Of a stretch of DNA of 7,365 bases, positions 1-6,999 are shown piece after piece. The notes beneath the pieces were generated by a model. The model did no database searches. It had not been told where the DNA came from and saw nothing but the letters and a program-made list of their open reading frames with translations. Origin of the DNA: Bryobacteraceae bacterium (GTDB taxonomy: Bacteria; Acidobacteriota; Terriglobia; Bryobacterales; Bryobacteraceae); NCBI GenBank assembly GCA_030036985.1, contig JASHSD010000337.1:1-7365 (forward strand). The letters run 5' to 3'. Every line of letters starts with the position of its first letter. Position 1 is the stretch's first letter. The position numbers and the translations under genes were made by a program.

Positions 1-82
1 ACGGAGTCCTGAGTCGGCAAAGGGATCGGCTACTCATGCCAAAGCGTCGCGAGTAAAGAAACCGGGGGAAGCACAAAGCCGC
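1..82. other. Left edge, no assignable gene
   Basis: This stretch lies downstream of the minus-strand hypothetical gene. A plus-strand frame is open from base 2 and continues antisense through that gene, but it has no recognisable motif and no plausible start inside the window. I see no clear stem-loop terminator. It could be the decayed edge of another gene outside the window. Confidence 0.3.
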
Positions 83-496
83 CTAACCAGTTGCCCTATC
101 TTCGGTGAGCTTTCGGCAAGGCTGCGCAGTCCGGGCCGAATCTTGGAGGGCGCTATGCCGAGCCGGTGCGCAGCGTTTATTGGCAGGTTTCACGCGGATG
201 AAAAGCGTGTCCCATTTGATGTGATTGCCGGTTGCAGTTGGCCGCCCGCCAGCGAAGGTCTGGTCCAAAAGCGCGAGGTCGACGATCTCGTCGGTTTTCA
301 TGAGGAGCCAGGTGGGAAGGCGACGACTGCTGGCGCCGGCAGTCTGATAACCCAGCAACTGGACCGATCCATTGAGGATTCCGTGATCGTGCGGTTCCAG
401 AATGCGCTCTTTGCCGTGATACACCAGCCGAAGCATGCGCGTCTGTTCGATCGCCGTCCGGATCGGAGGAACAGGTTCGAGCGGTGGCACCCGCAA
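83..496 (-). CDS. Small conserved hypothetical protein
   Basis: This 137-residue reading frame has an internally consistent core, from about residue 12 to 104. It runs from RTAIEQTRMLRLVYHGKER through ILEPHDHGILNG, LLGYQTAGASS, LPTWLLMKTDEI and HIKWDTLFIRVKP. The pattern (a basic beta-strand, then EPHDxG, then a GYQ strand, then a W/F-rich end) recalls uncharacterised proteins distantly like WYL-type ligand-binding folds. That likeness is from memory and the function is unknown. No signal peptide or membrane segment is visible. The start at 494-496 is TTG; GTG at 488-490, or Met21, are alternatives, and no clear Shine-Dalgarno site decides between them. The roughly 30-residue tail after the core is rich in Arg, Ala and Thr and may be an unrelated extension. 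The gene is divergent from the VWFA-type gene. The plus-strand frame across the same DNA lacks family-like features and I treat it as a shadow. Confidence 0.6.
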   Translation of the reverse strand: MRVPPLEPVPPIRTAIEQTRMLRLVYHGKERILEPHDHGILNGSVQLLGYQTAGASSRRLPTWLLMKTDEIVDLALLDQTFAGGRPTATGNHIKWDTLFIRVKPANKRCAPARHSALQDSARTAQPCRKLTEDRATG

Positions 497-555
497 CCAT
501 TGTTGCGCGTTGGGCGGAGGTTGTCACGGCGCTGATGATCGCGTAACATCCTCTT
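497..555. promoter_or_regulatory. Divergent intergenic gap, probable promoters
   Basis: The 59 bp between two divergently oriented genes must hold promoter elements for one or both if they are expressed. A TAACAT hexamer at 543-548 is a weak -10 candidate for the plus gene, but it sits only 7 bp before the ATG. No convincing -35 box, operator repeat or Shine-Dalgarno sequence is visible. The call rests on position only. Confidence 0.25.
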
Positions 556-2091
556 ATGCGGAAACCGCTTGCCGGGCTTATTCTGGTGGCTGGGCTTGCC
601 GTTGGACTTCAGTCCCCGCCTGCGCCGACATTTCGAAGCAGGACGGAACTGGTGCAGGTCAGCGTTATCGCCACCGACAAGCAGGGCAGACCGGTCGCGG
701 ATCTGCGGCAGGATGAGTTTCACATCTTCGACAACGGAATGGCGCGGGAGGTGCGCCTTTTCTCAATTGGGCTGCCACCGGCCGACGTCCCGATAGAGGA
801 AAATCGGCAGCCCGGCTTCTTCTCAAATCAGATCGCATCGCCTGCCGCTTTGCACAGCGGCTATTCGGTAATTCTGATCGACGGACTCTTCACCGAGAGC
901 GATCCGGACGACGAAGAGGGCACTACTCTTGCCCGCGTTCGCGCACTCAAGGCGCTGCGTTCGACGCCCGCCGGCGAGCGAATCGCGATCTATGTGCTTG
1001 GCAGGCCAGTGCGGGTCATCTGCGACTTCACCTCGGATCGCGGGATGCTTGAACGCCAGTTGGGGAAATGGAAGCCGGCTCCGACCACACCGAAGTCTAT
1101 GATCGCTTTTTACGGCCAACCATCGAGGCTCCTGACGCAGTTCCCCGCCGGCTCTCCGGCCGCCGGCCTTCCACCCACCGGTCCCGCCGGCAATGCCATG
1201 GCTGAGATTGACCGTGTCGACGCCGCCGAGCGGGCGGCCGCGGGCGACGAGGCCATGGGCCTGATTGCGGATCATCTCGCCGGCGTTCCCGGAAGAAAGA
1301 ACCTGATCTTTCTCTCCAATCGTTTCATCATAGGCGGGAGATCGATTCAGCGCCTTAGCCGCGCCGGCGTCGCCATCTATCCTGTCGATCTTGACGGAGT
1401 CTGCCGCCTCTGCCCTCCCAGGCCGACGGACCTGATGGACCAGATTGCCGCGGCCACGGGCGGCGTCGCTTTTTATCACCGCAACGATATCGATGTCGCC
1501 ATTCGCCAGGCCGTGGATGACGGCCGCGTCAGTTATACGCTCGGCTTTTACGCGCCGGACGATACTCCTGCCTCGGGTCCTCACCGGCTGCTGGTAAAGG
1601 TGAGCCGCCCCGACGTGAATCTGCGTTACCGCACGGGTTATCAGCTTGAGGAAAACCATGCCACGACTGCGGATTCGGTGGCGGAATTCGTCGAGGCGCT
1701 GAACCGGCCAATCGATGCGACCGCGATCCCGATCAAGGCTTCAGTGACCCGGATGCGCGATCGTCTGAACGTGGAAGCCAGGCTCGACCTCGAGAGCCTC
1801 GACCTCGCTCACGCAGGCGACCTTTGGAAGGGAAGGATTCAGGTCGTGGCGCGTTTCACCACTGCCGAAGGCGCATTCGCCAGCGACGCGTTTGCTCAGA
1901 CCGTGACTTTCAATCTGCCGGAGGCGTCGTGGAATGCCGCCACCCGAGCCGGCATCGCCTGGCACAACGAGTTCGCGATCCCTGCCGGGGCCGTTCAGCT
2001 CAAACTGCTCTTCGCCAACCTCGATACGCGCAAGGTCGGTACGCTGACTATACTCTTATCCCGGGTTCCCGCCCAGTCGGTTGCGAAATGA
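556..2091 (+). CDS. Secreted VWFA-related acidobacterial-domain protein
   Basis: An intact 511-residue protein. Residues 1-20 form a signal-peptide-like segment (Arg-Lys, then LAGLILVAGLAVGL), so export is likely. Residues 28-70 carry the family's N-terminal module: RTELVQVSVIATD, KQGRPVADL, then DEFHIFDNG, followed by a strand ending in RLFS. The VWA-like core follows, with the strand SVILIDGLF (104-112), RIAIYVLG (142-149), GRKNLIFLSNRF (246-257), AGVAIYPVDLDG (270-281) and ATGGVAFY (300-307). A strand ending in VSYTLGFYAP (325-334) and the LLVKVSRPDVNLRYRTGY strand (345-362) match the usual end of the family domain. A C-terminal extension of about 150 residues follows. The first metal-site strand reads DGLFT instead of the classic DxSxS, as is common in this family, so metal-dependent adhesion should not be assumed. 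A CRLC pair lies at 283-286. No Shine-Dalgarno site precedes the ATG. The biological role is unknown; an envelope or extracellular binding role is inference. Confidence 0.88.
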   Translation: MRKPLAGLILVAGLAVGLQSPPAPTFRSRTELVQVSVIATDKQGRPVADLRQDEFHIFDNGMAREVRLFSIGLPPADVPIEENRQPGFFSNQIASPAALHSGYSVILIDGLFTESDPDDEEGTTLARVRALKALRSTPAGERIAIYVLGRPVRVICDFTSDRGMLERQLGKWKPAPTTPKSMIAFYGQPSRLLTQFPAGSPAAGLPPTGPAGNAMAEIDRVDAAERAAAGDEAMGLIADHLAGVPGRKNLIFLSNRFIIGGRSIQRLSRAGVAIYPVDLDGVCRLCPPRPTDLMDQIAAATGGVAFYHRNDIDVAIRQAVDDGRVSYTLGFYAPDDTPASGPHRLLVKVSRPDVNLRYRTGYQLEENHATTADSVAEFVEALNRPIDATAIPIKASVTRMRDRLNVEARLDLESLDLAHAGDLWKGRIQVVARFTTAEGAFASDAFAQTVTFNLPEASWNAATRAGIAWHNEFAIPAGAVQLKLLFANLDTRKVGTLTILLSRVPAQSVAK

Positions 2092-2097
2092 AACGCC

Positions 2098-2214
2098 TCG
2101 CTCCTTGCCCGTGTACTTGAGCGTGGGATTGCGGGTCTGATCGTACAGGGAATCCCGCCCCCAAATGCCGCTCGGAATCTCCTCTCCAAACGGCTGGTAA
2201 TCGTGCAGCGAACC
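2098..2214 (-). pseudogene. RHS repeat-associated core fragment
   Basis: The minus strand reads without a stop for 39 codons, from GSLHDYQPFGEEIPSG through a WGRDSLYD stretch to LKYTGKER. The order DYxPFGEE...N...K(F/Y)TGKER is the diagnostic core of RHS/YD-repeat proteins, the large toxin-carrying or wall-associated beta-cocoon proteins. Family members continue after GKER with a D(A/S)ETGLDYFGARYY-type block. Here the match stops right after GKER: the next codon is Gly where Asp is expected, and the frame then runs into the VWFA-type gene antisense. There is no start and no toxin tip. It is a short relic cut at both ends. The edge at 2098 is only 7 bp after the VWFA stop codon, and the other edge passes into the integrase relic. 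Confidence 0.75.
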
Positions 2215-2249
2215 GCGTTCCCGCTCCCGAGGCTCCTTGGAAGGAGAAC

Positions 2250-2685
2250 CCGGTACTACGCCTAAGGCCCAGGAACTGCTCGCGCAGAAAGAAAGGCCTG
2301 AAGACGGAAGAGGCTAAGGCTTCACTTGCGGACTTCCTTCAGCGATTTCTGTCGTTCTACAAGACGGAAGGGCGTGGCTCTTCGAACGTGGCAGGATTAC
2401 CGGTATCACATGGACGAGAACATAATCCGGGTATCGGCGCGATCCCACTGTCAGAGCTGAAGCCGCGGGAGGTCGATCTCTGATGAAGTCGGTTCGGGAG
2501 CATGGTTTAGGAACCCGCACGGTGGGGTATGCCCAAGCCGTTCTTCGGCGCGCGCTTCAATTTGCGGTGGAATGGGAAATCTTGGACCGAAATCCCGCCA
2601 CCGCGCGCTTCCGCGCGGCGAAGCGGAAGAAGGCGGCGAACCCCGGCGCGAAACGCATTCGATTTCTCGATCCGGATGAAACTAG
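2250..2685 (+). pseudogene. Tyrosine recombinase/phage integrase, N-terminal part, broken
   Basis: Pieces of one integrase N-terminal region appear in successive frames: KAQELLAQK (2264-2290), KTEEAKASLADFLQRFLSFY (about 2301-2360), WQDYRYHMDENI (2389-2424), NPGIGAIPLSELKPREVDL (2424-2480) and MKSVREHGLGTRTVGYAQAV onward (2483-2680). The last runs through RRALQFAVEWEILDRNPA to FLDPDE. This is the SAM-like core-binding domain of tyrosine recombinases plus the linker into the catalytic domain. At least four frame changes and an in-frame TGA at 2481-2483 show that the gene is dead, or that this stretch holds sequencing errors. The extreme N-terminus is not recognisable, and the left boundary is approximate because it fades into the RHS relic. 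An IS1634-type insertion interrupts it; the gene resumes at 4731. Confidence 0.8.
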
Positions 2686-2699
2686 CCCGAGTTCGTCAC
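2682..2699. repeat. Left target repeat and inverted repeat of IS copy 1
   Basis: CTAG (2682-2685) is the left copy of the target repeat. CCCGAGTTCGTCAC (2686-2699) is the left terminal inverted repeat; it matches the reverse complement of 4713-4726 at 13 of 14 positions (G/A difference at the fourth base). Similarity stops sharply after GTCAC. Confidence 0.8.
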
Positions 2700-2753
2700 G
2701 AGAAGGGTTGAAGATCGGCTAAATCGTTCAGAATCAGTTCACGCTGTCGCTGA

Positions 2754-2766
2754 GTCTGCACTACAT
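2754..2766. repeat. 13-bp direct repeat inside IS copy 1 (left copy)
   Basis: GTCTGCACTACAT occurs here, in the last codons of the transposase, and again at 4619-4631, upstream of its start. Both copies are followed by (T)CGC. It may be chance, or may mark an internal transposase-binding or rearrangement site. Confidence 0.4.
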
Positions 2767-3691
2767 TCGCAATGAAATTGGAGGCGGTCCGGGAGCGTCA
2801 GCCCGAGTTGATGCAGAACCGATTTCTGCTCTGCATCTGGTTCGGTGATGCGGCGCAGGCGGATCTCGCGACCGTCGGTGGTTGGCAGCACGATGTCGGC
2901 GCTTTGCAGCGTGGACAGCAGGGCCAGCGCTTTCATGGGTGAAAGCGGCTGCGCATTATCGACTCCGCTCTGCGACTGCTTCGGAACGATCGCAGGGCGG
3001 CGTTTCAGCATGTGCTTCAGGGTGACGTGAAGCGCATAGCCCAGAAACGCCACCATCACGTGGGCCTTGACGCGCGGCTCCTTCTGATGAAACAACGGGC
3101 GAATCGAAAGCTCGCTCTTCAGCGCGCGGAAGCAGGCCTCGGCTTCGGTCAACTGCATGTACTTGGCCCACAGCTCCTCGGCCGTTTCCGCCGTGAGATT
3201 GGTGCGGAGCAGATACGCTCCTTCGCGCGCCTCGCGCCAGTGTTTGCGATCTTCCTTTATCTGCCGGAACAGACGCACGCCGCCCGCGGTTTCCCGCAGA
3301 GCGACATCATAGAGGTCGTTCACCTGCGGATGGCGGGCCTGAATCCTGCCCAGCCGCCGCTCCATTTTGTTGCGATCCTTCAGCCGTCCCGCGGCGATGG
3401 TCTTCTGCAGATTCCCCAGCGCTCTTTCCATGCTCGAAGAGAAGCGGCCGCGGATGGCTTTCTCTTTTTCCTGCCGGCCCGCCGTGCGGCATAACACGTA
3501 AGTTTCTTCGCCCTCGGGAATGGCAATCTTCTTCACTTCCACCTCGGGCCGCACCTGGGTCCAGTTTTCCTGGTCCACCAGTTGCGCTTCGAACTGTTTC
3601 ATCCGGCTGCCCGGCGTGCCCACCAGATACTGACCGCCGCGTCTGCGAATGGCAGCCAGATTCTCCTCGCTCACGATGCCTCGATCGAATA

Positions 3692-3710
3692 CCCAGGGGC
3701 GCCCTCTGGG
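3692..3710. repeat. Quasi-palindrome at the transposase frameshift
   Basis: CCCAGGGGC (3692-3700) is followed at once by GCCC-T-CTGGG (3701-3710). The two arms are perfect complements except for one extra T at 3705. Dropping that T gives an 18-bp perfect palindrome. On the coding strand it also joins KARRAQ to GRPWVFDRG in one frame. Quasi-palindromes are known hot spots for one-base template-switch mutations. Confidence 0.7.
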
Positions 3711-4618
3711 CCCGGCGCGCTTTGCCGTACTTGCGCTCGACCATGCGCAGGATCGTCTCCATGGTCGAAACGTCGGCGCGGTTGCCATCGAATGTCTCAT
3801 AGCTGAACGGAAAGCCTTCGCTGTTGACGATGAGCGCAATTACCATCTGCTCGCAGTCGGGACGATGGTCGCGCGAGTAGCCGCGGCGTATCATCGGGTT
3901 CTTTTCCGCGGCCCCCTCCACGTACGTGCTGGTCAGATCATAAAGCAATACATCGAACTCAGCCCCGAACAGTTCGCCGTAGCGCTGCTTCAGATGCCGT
4001 TCGAGCTTCGTCTTATGCGGCAGGATACGGTCCAGACAGCGATATAAGCGCGTGTCGTTGATCTTGCCTTCCTCAATGCCCAGCAGATCGTCCAGCGCTG
4101 TCGAGGGATACCAGCGCTGCTCGATGGCCAGTTCGCTGCCCGGCGCGCACAGGCGGTTGATGGCGAGCAGCGCCGCCACACGCGACCATGCGACATCGGC
4201 CGGCCCGTGATCCACGGCTTGCTCGAAGAACCGATCCAGTTCCAGGCGCTTCCACAACTCCAGACCCAGCCGGCAGGCGCCGAACTGGCGCGTTCTTTCC
4301 AGACGCACCTTATTCAGCAGCACGCGCGCGACCTGCGGATCGCCGGCCGGCGGCTCCACATCGGAGGGGAACAGCTTGAGCTGCTCCGTCTCACCCTGCT
4401 GATTGAAGACCTCGACCGTTTTCAGCCAGCGTGCCTGTGCCGAACTGTTCAGCTCACCGAGATAGCAGAGCCTTCTTTGTCGCGGTCCGTCCGGCGTGCG
4501 CACCGTTTCCACCAGCGACCAGTAGACGTGATCCTTGCCGTTCTTGCTGCGCCCATGCTGCCGCAAAAACATTCTCAGTTGATCGTGTCATGGACCGCAG
4601 ACGCTTACAAGAGGGTAG

Positions 4619-4631
4619 GTCTGCACTACAT
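4619..4631. repeat. 13-bp direct repeat inside IS copy 1 (right copy)
   Basis: Second copy of GTCTGCACTACAT, in the leader between the right inverted repeat and the transposase start, same orientation as the copy at 2754-2766. Confidence 0.4.
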
Positions 4632-4712
4632 CGCCGATCACGAAAGCGTCTACAGAAGCCACAGGACTTGCACTCGCCTGCGGGGCGAAAAAAGCTTGGA
4701 ACTATCGAAGTA

Positions 4713-4730
4713 GTGACGAACTTGGGTTAG
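4713..4730. repeat. Right inverted repeat and target repeat of IS copy 1
   Basis: GTGACGAACTTGGG (4713-4726) is the right terminal inverted repeat. It is followed by TTAG (4727-4730), which differs from the left CTAG in one base. The one difference could be later mutation, or the true duplication may be only TAG. Confidence 0.75.
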
Positions 4731-5387
4731 GAAGTTTCTCGACGCCGTCGAGGGCGACCGCCATGCGGCCCTATATACGCCGGCAGTTACGACCGGCCTC
4801 CGACCGGAGGAGTTGTACGGATTGCGCTGGAAGGACGTCAAATATCCACGCGAAGCGCCTCACGGTCAACCAAGTCCTCTCGAAAACACGGCGGAAGAAA
4901 GGTAAAAAAGTGGCGCGGTTCCAGTTCGGCCTTCCGAAGACTGATAAGAGCCGGCGCACCATTGACCTTCCGGAGTTCGTCGCCGCGATGCTCACGGAGA
5001 AGCGTCGCCGTACGATCGGTTCTCGCGCGCTCGCGGGGGACCGCTGGCAGGAAAACGGCCTCTTGTTTCCATCTGAAATCGGCACCCCTTTGGAGGAGCG
5101 AAACGTCCTCCGCGGTTCCAAGCTATTTGCGAAGCCAACGAATTCCCAAGGTTGCGTGTTTACGATCTCCGTCACACCCATGCCTCGCTTTGATCCACGA
5201 AGGGGCCCACCCGAAAAAAAATTCAGAGCGCCTGGGAGACTCCTCAATCAAGCTGACGATGGACACGTACGGGCACCTGTTTGAGGGTAGCGACCGCGAC
5301 TCGGCCGACAAAATGGAGAAACTACTTGCGACGGAGACCAAGGATACCAAAGCGCAACTTCTTATGGTCCCGAAGAGGGCTTCCTGA
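4727..5387 (+). pseudogene. Tyrosine recombinase/phage integrase, catalytic part, broken
   Basis: The gene resumes after the insertion with RKFLDAVEGDRHAALYT and TTGLRPEELYGLRWKDV in frame 1; TGLR-x-E holds the first catalytic Arg. It continues in frame 2 (from about 4850) with RLTVNQVLSKT, FGLPKTDKSRRTIDLP (the beta-hairpin with the catalytic Lys region) and GLLFPSEIGTPLEERN. It returns to frame 1 (5116-5190) with FQAICEANEFPRLRVYDLRHTHASL, holding the R-H-x-x-H box. It ends in frame 3 with LIHEGAHPKK, ERLGDSSIKLTMDTYGHLFEG (catalytic Tyr in DTYGHLF) and a stop at 5385-5387. The order and spacing are those of the XerC/D-like phage integrase catalytic domain. All active-site residues can be read, but three frame changes, a TGA at 5191 and the insertion sequence kill the gene. 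The usual 'HSSI' reads DSSI here. No att repeat or tRNA target is visible nearby. Confidence 0.85.
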
Positions 5388-5412
5388 TTTCGAGTAAGGC
5401 GGACTTTGCCTC

Positions 5413-5622
5413 TCATCGCGATTGGTCTAAGTAACACACCTTCCCTTTCAGCGTAACCTTGGGAGTCCCGGAGTCACCAGGGACCACCCTGACGATATGG
5501 AGCTGAGGGCGTGCCGAAAATTGACCGAAGATCCGGCGGGAACCATCCTGATCTTGCTCAGCCGGTCCAGCTAACCCGAAGTTCCAGCGCGTTTTAAACG
5601 CAAGTAATTGAATCTTTGCAGG
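5413..5622 (-). pseudogene. Start-less 69-codon fragment, unknown protein C-terminus
   Basis: The minus strand is open from 5622 down to a TGA at 5413-5415, with no Met start. It reads LLAFKTRWNFGLAGPAEQ, then SRRIFGQFSARPQLHIV, then RVVPGDSGTPKVTLKG and ends CYLDQSR. The amino-acid mix looks like a real folded C-terminus (alternating beta-strand residues, PGDSG and TPKVTLKG turns), but I do not recognise the family. Its upstream end, including an in-frame TAA at 5623-5625, coincides with the proposed left end of the second insertion element. That fits a gene cut by the insertion or by an earlier deletion. I could not find its upstream half beyond 7071. The integrase relic converges on it from the other side. 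It could also be chance open frame in GC-rich DNA. Confidence 0.3.
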
Positions 5623-5634
5623 TTAAATCGAAAT
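5618..5634. repeat. Candidate left terminal repeat, IS copy 2
   Basis: GCAGGTTAAATCGAAAT matches the inverted right end at 12 of 17 positions. It lies 19 bp outside the transposase stop codon, a normal distance for an IS end. The match is weak, so this remains a candidate. Confidence 0.4.
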
Positions 5635-5652
5635 GCAGGTTTCGTTTACTGA

Positions 5653-6988
5653 CTACGCTACAGGAGGCTTGATGGTTACCTGGAGAAGATCGAGGGCGCG
5701 TTGTTGGAGAGCGGTAGGGATGGTGATGAGATCGAAGGCTGGGGCGCAGGCATCTTTGGGCTGCACACGGTTGGAGACGATGGTGGCCAGATCGCTGAGT
5801 AACGTTTGAAAGCTGTGCACGGGTAGATCCTCCTGGGTCCGTTTACTGTGGGCCTTGGCCTGAGCTGAGATCGAACGCTGCGCCGGAGCCACTACCGAGA
5901 CACGCATTTTTTCCGCCGCGGTTTTGTCCTCATCGTCAAACAGAAGGGGCGCCAGATTCCTGCGCATGTGCCACTCCACGTAGTAAGCCGGCATGCAGAG
6001 AAAGATGTGAGCGCGGACGCGATCGGGCTCACGATGGGCGCTCGCCGGGAAAGTCCGGATGCGTAATCCCGGCCAGATCCCGGCTGTCGAACAGGGAGAG
6101 TTGCAGAACCCAGTCGGAGACCAGCTTTTTGATGGCCGACGCGCGCAACGCGGTGATCCATTCGATCCCGGGCGCCGGTTTGAGATTCTCGCGCAGACGC
6201 GCGCTGGCGATCATGCCGCAGTCCCCGACCAGAATCACACGTTGTAGTCCGAATCGCCGGCGCAGTTTGCTTATCTGATCGGATACGGTCTTGGGATCGG
6301 AAGTATTGCCGGCGTAGACTTCCACCGCCACCGGACAACCTTCGGCATTGGTCAGGAGACCGAAGACGACCTGCAGCTTGCCCTTCTTGTCATCGCGCGA
6401 GTGGCCCGGTTTGCCGAGCGGGCAGTGTCGCCCTTCAAACCAGGTGGAGGTTAAATCGTAGAGCACCAGCGATCCCTCGGCCAGATGCCGTTTGGCCAAA
6501 GCAGCTTCGATGCGGGTCTGCCGGGGCAGCAGCCAGTCCATAGCCTGATAGAGATCATCCTCGGTGACGGAGTCGAGATGAAGCAACTCGCCCAGCGAGC
6601 TGCTGAGGGTATCGGGATGAAGGGCGCGGGAGGTGGCGAGTTTGGAGGCGGGATCCAGCACGCGGGCCGCGATCATGGCCAGAACGAGATCGCGATTGCG
6701 CTCGGCATGCCTATCGAAGAGACGGTCGAGATGCAACCTGCGCAAAGTACCGAGGACGACGGCGACATGGCCGTGAGGGCGGGAGCGGACGATGTCGAAG
6801 ACTTGCGGGAGAGGGGCGCCGAGGACGGTGGCGCCCTTCAGAACGGCGCGCAGTGCATCGACCTTGGCCGGAGGCCAGTGGGAGAGGTTGGCGATGGTGC
6901 GGTTGTGGACCTTGCCGTCCTGGCGGAAGCTTTCGCGAAGGAGGATCGCGGGCGGGGAGTTGCGGTTGGGGACGACGGCGACGTACAT
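5653..6988 (-). pseudogene. IS1634-family DDE transposase with internal deletion
   Basis: The first frame (ATG at 6986-6988, 319 residues) starts MYVAVVPNRNSPPAILLRES. It contains SLVLYDLTSTWFEG with the first catalytic Asp at 178, VEVYAGNTSDPKT, and VILVGDCGMI with the second Asp at 256 (most relatives have DRG; here it is DCG). It runs to AGITHPDFPGER, then meets a stop at 6029-6031. A second frame enters at about 6036 with REPDRVRAHIFLCMPAYYVEWH and ends with LLQVTIKPPVA and a TAG at 5653-5655. In the first element's transposase, the stretch between the matching landmarks (ETYVLCR and FHQKEPRVKAH) is about 135 residues. It includes the YxxR segment and the catalytic Glu. Here it is gone and the join is out of frame. 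The copy cannot encode an active transposase. Confidence 0.85.
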
Positions 6989-6999
6989 GTAGACACAGC

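Larger units (their letters stand above)
2739..4572 (-). pseudogene. IS1634-family DDE transposase, frameshifted
   Basis: Two overlapping minus-strand frames together give a transposase of about 610 residues, close to the usual size for the family. The first frame (ATG at 4570-4572) is family-like to about residue 285. It contains FDVLLYDLTSTYVEG with the first catalytic Asp at 212, then ETFDGNRADVSTMETIL and ERKYGKA. The second frame takes over at RPWVFDRGIVSEENL, which carries the second catalytic Asp, and continues through GGQYLVGTP. It also holds the Y-(2)-R-type segment AYLLRTNL with the probable catalytic Glu in LTEAEACFRALKS, and ends after VMVAFLGYALHVTLKHML. The switch needs one base to be removed and falls at about 3692-3720. 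No slippery heptamer is present there, and family members normally use a single frame, so I read this as a mutation and not programmed frameshifting. All catalytic residues survive. Confidence 0.85.
2686..4726 (-). mobile_element. IS1634-family insertion sequence, inserted in integrase
   Basis: A 2041-bp element bounded by 14-bp terminal inverted repeats (13 of 14 matching) at 2686-2699 and 4713-4726. It is flanked by an imperfect 4-bp direct repeat, CTAG at 2682-2685 and TTAG at 4727-4730. It carries one transposase gene on the minus strand, with about 140 bp of leader inside the right end and about 40 bp after the stop. Removing the element and one NTAG copy joins integrase DE to RKFLD through ACT-AGG in the correct frame, so the boundaries are well supported. 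The family name comes from the transposase sequence. Members of this family are known for variable target duplications. The transposase is frameshifted, so this copy is probably not autonomous. Confidence 0.85.

Noticed and set aside
143..535. Plus-strand open frame of 130 residues, part of a longer frame open from base 2
   Set aside because: It is antisense to a frame with a better protein-like core, starts at a weak codon and shows no motif; long antisense frames are common in GC-rich DNA.
823..1659. 278-residue minus-strand open frame
   Set aside because: It is the shadow of the VWFA-type gene, whose domain pattern is clear on the plus strand.
3690..3840. Programmed ribosomal frameshift joining the two transposase frames
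   Set aside because: No slippery heptamer is present, and IS1634-family transposases are normally a single frame; a one-base mutation is simpler.
3012..4713. Several plus-strand frames across the first insertion element (for example 3012-3494 and 4207-4713)
   Set aside because: They are antisense to a recognisable transposase and show no family motif.
2092..5650. Integrative element with att sites around the integrase
   Set aside because: I found no tRNA gene and no direct repeat flanking the integrase relic, and no cargo or excisionase gene remains.
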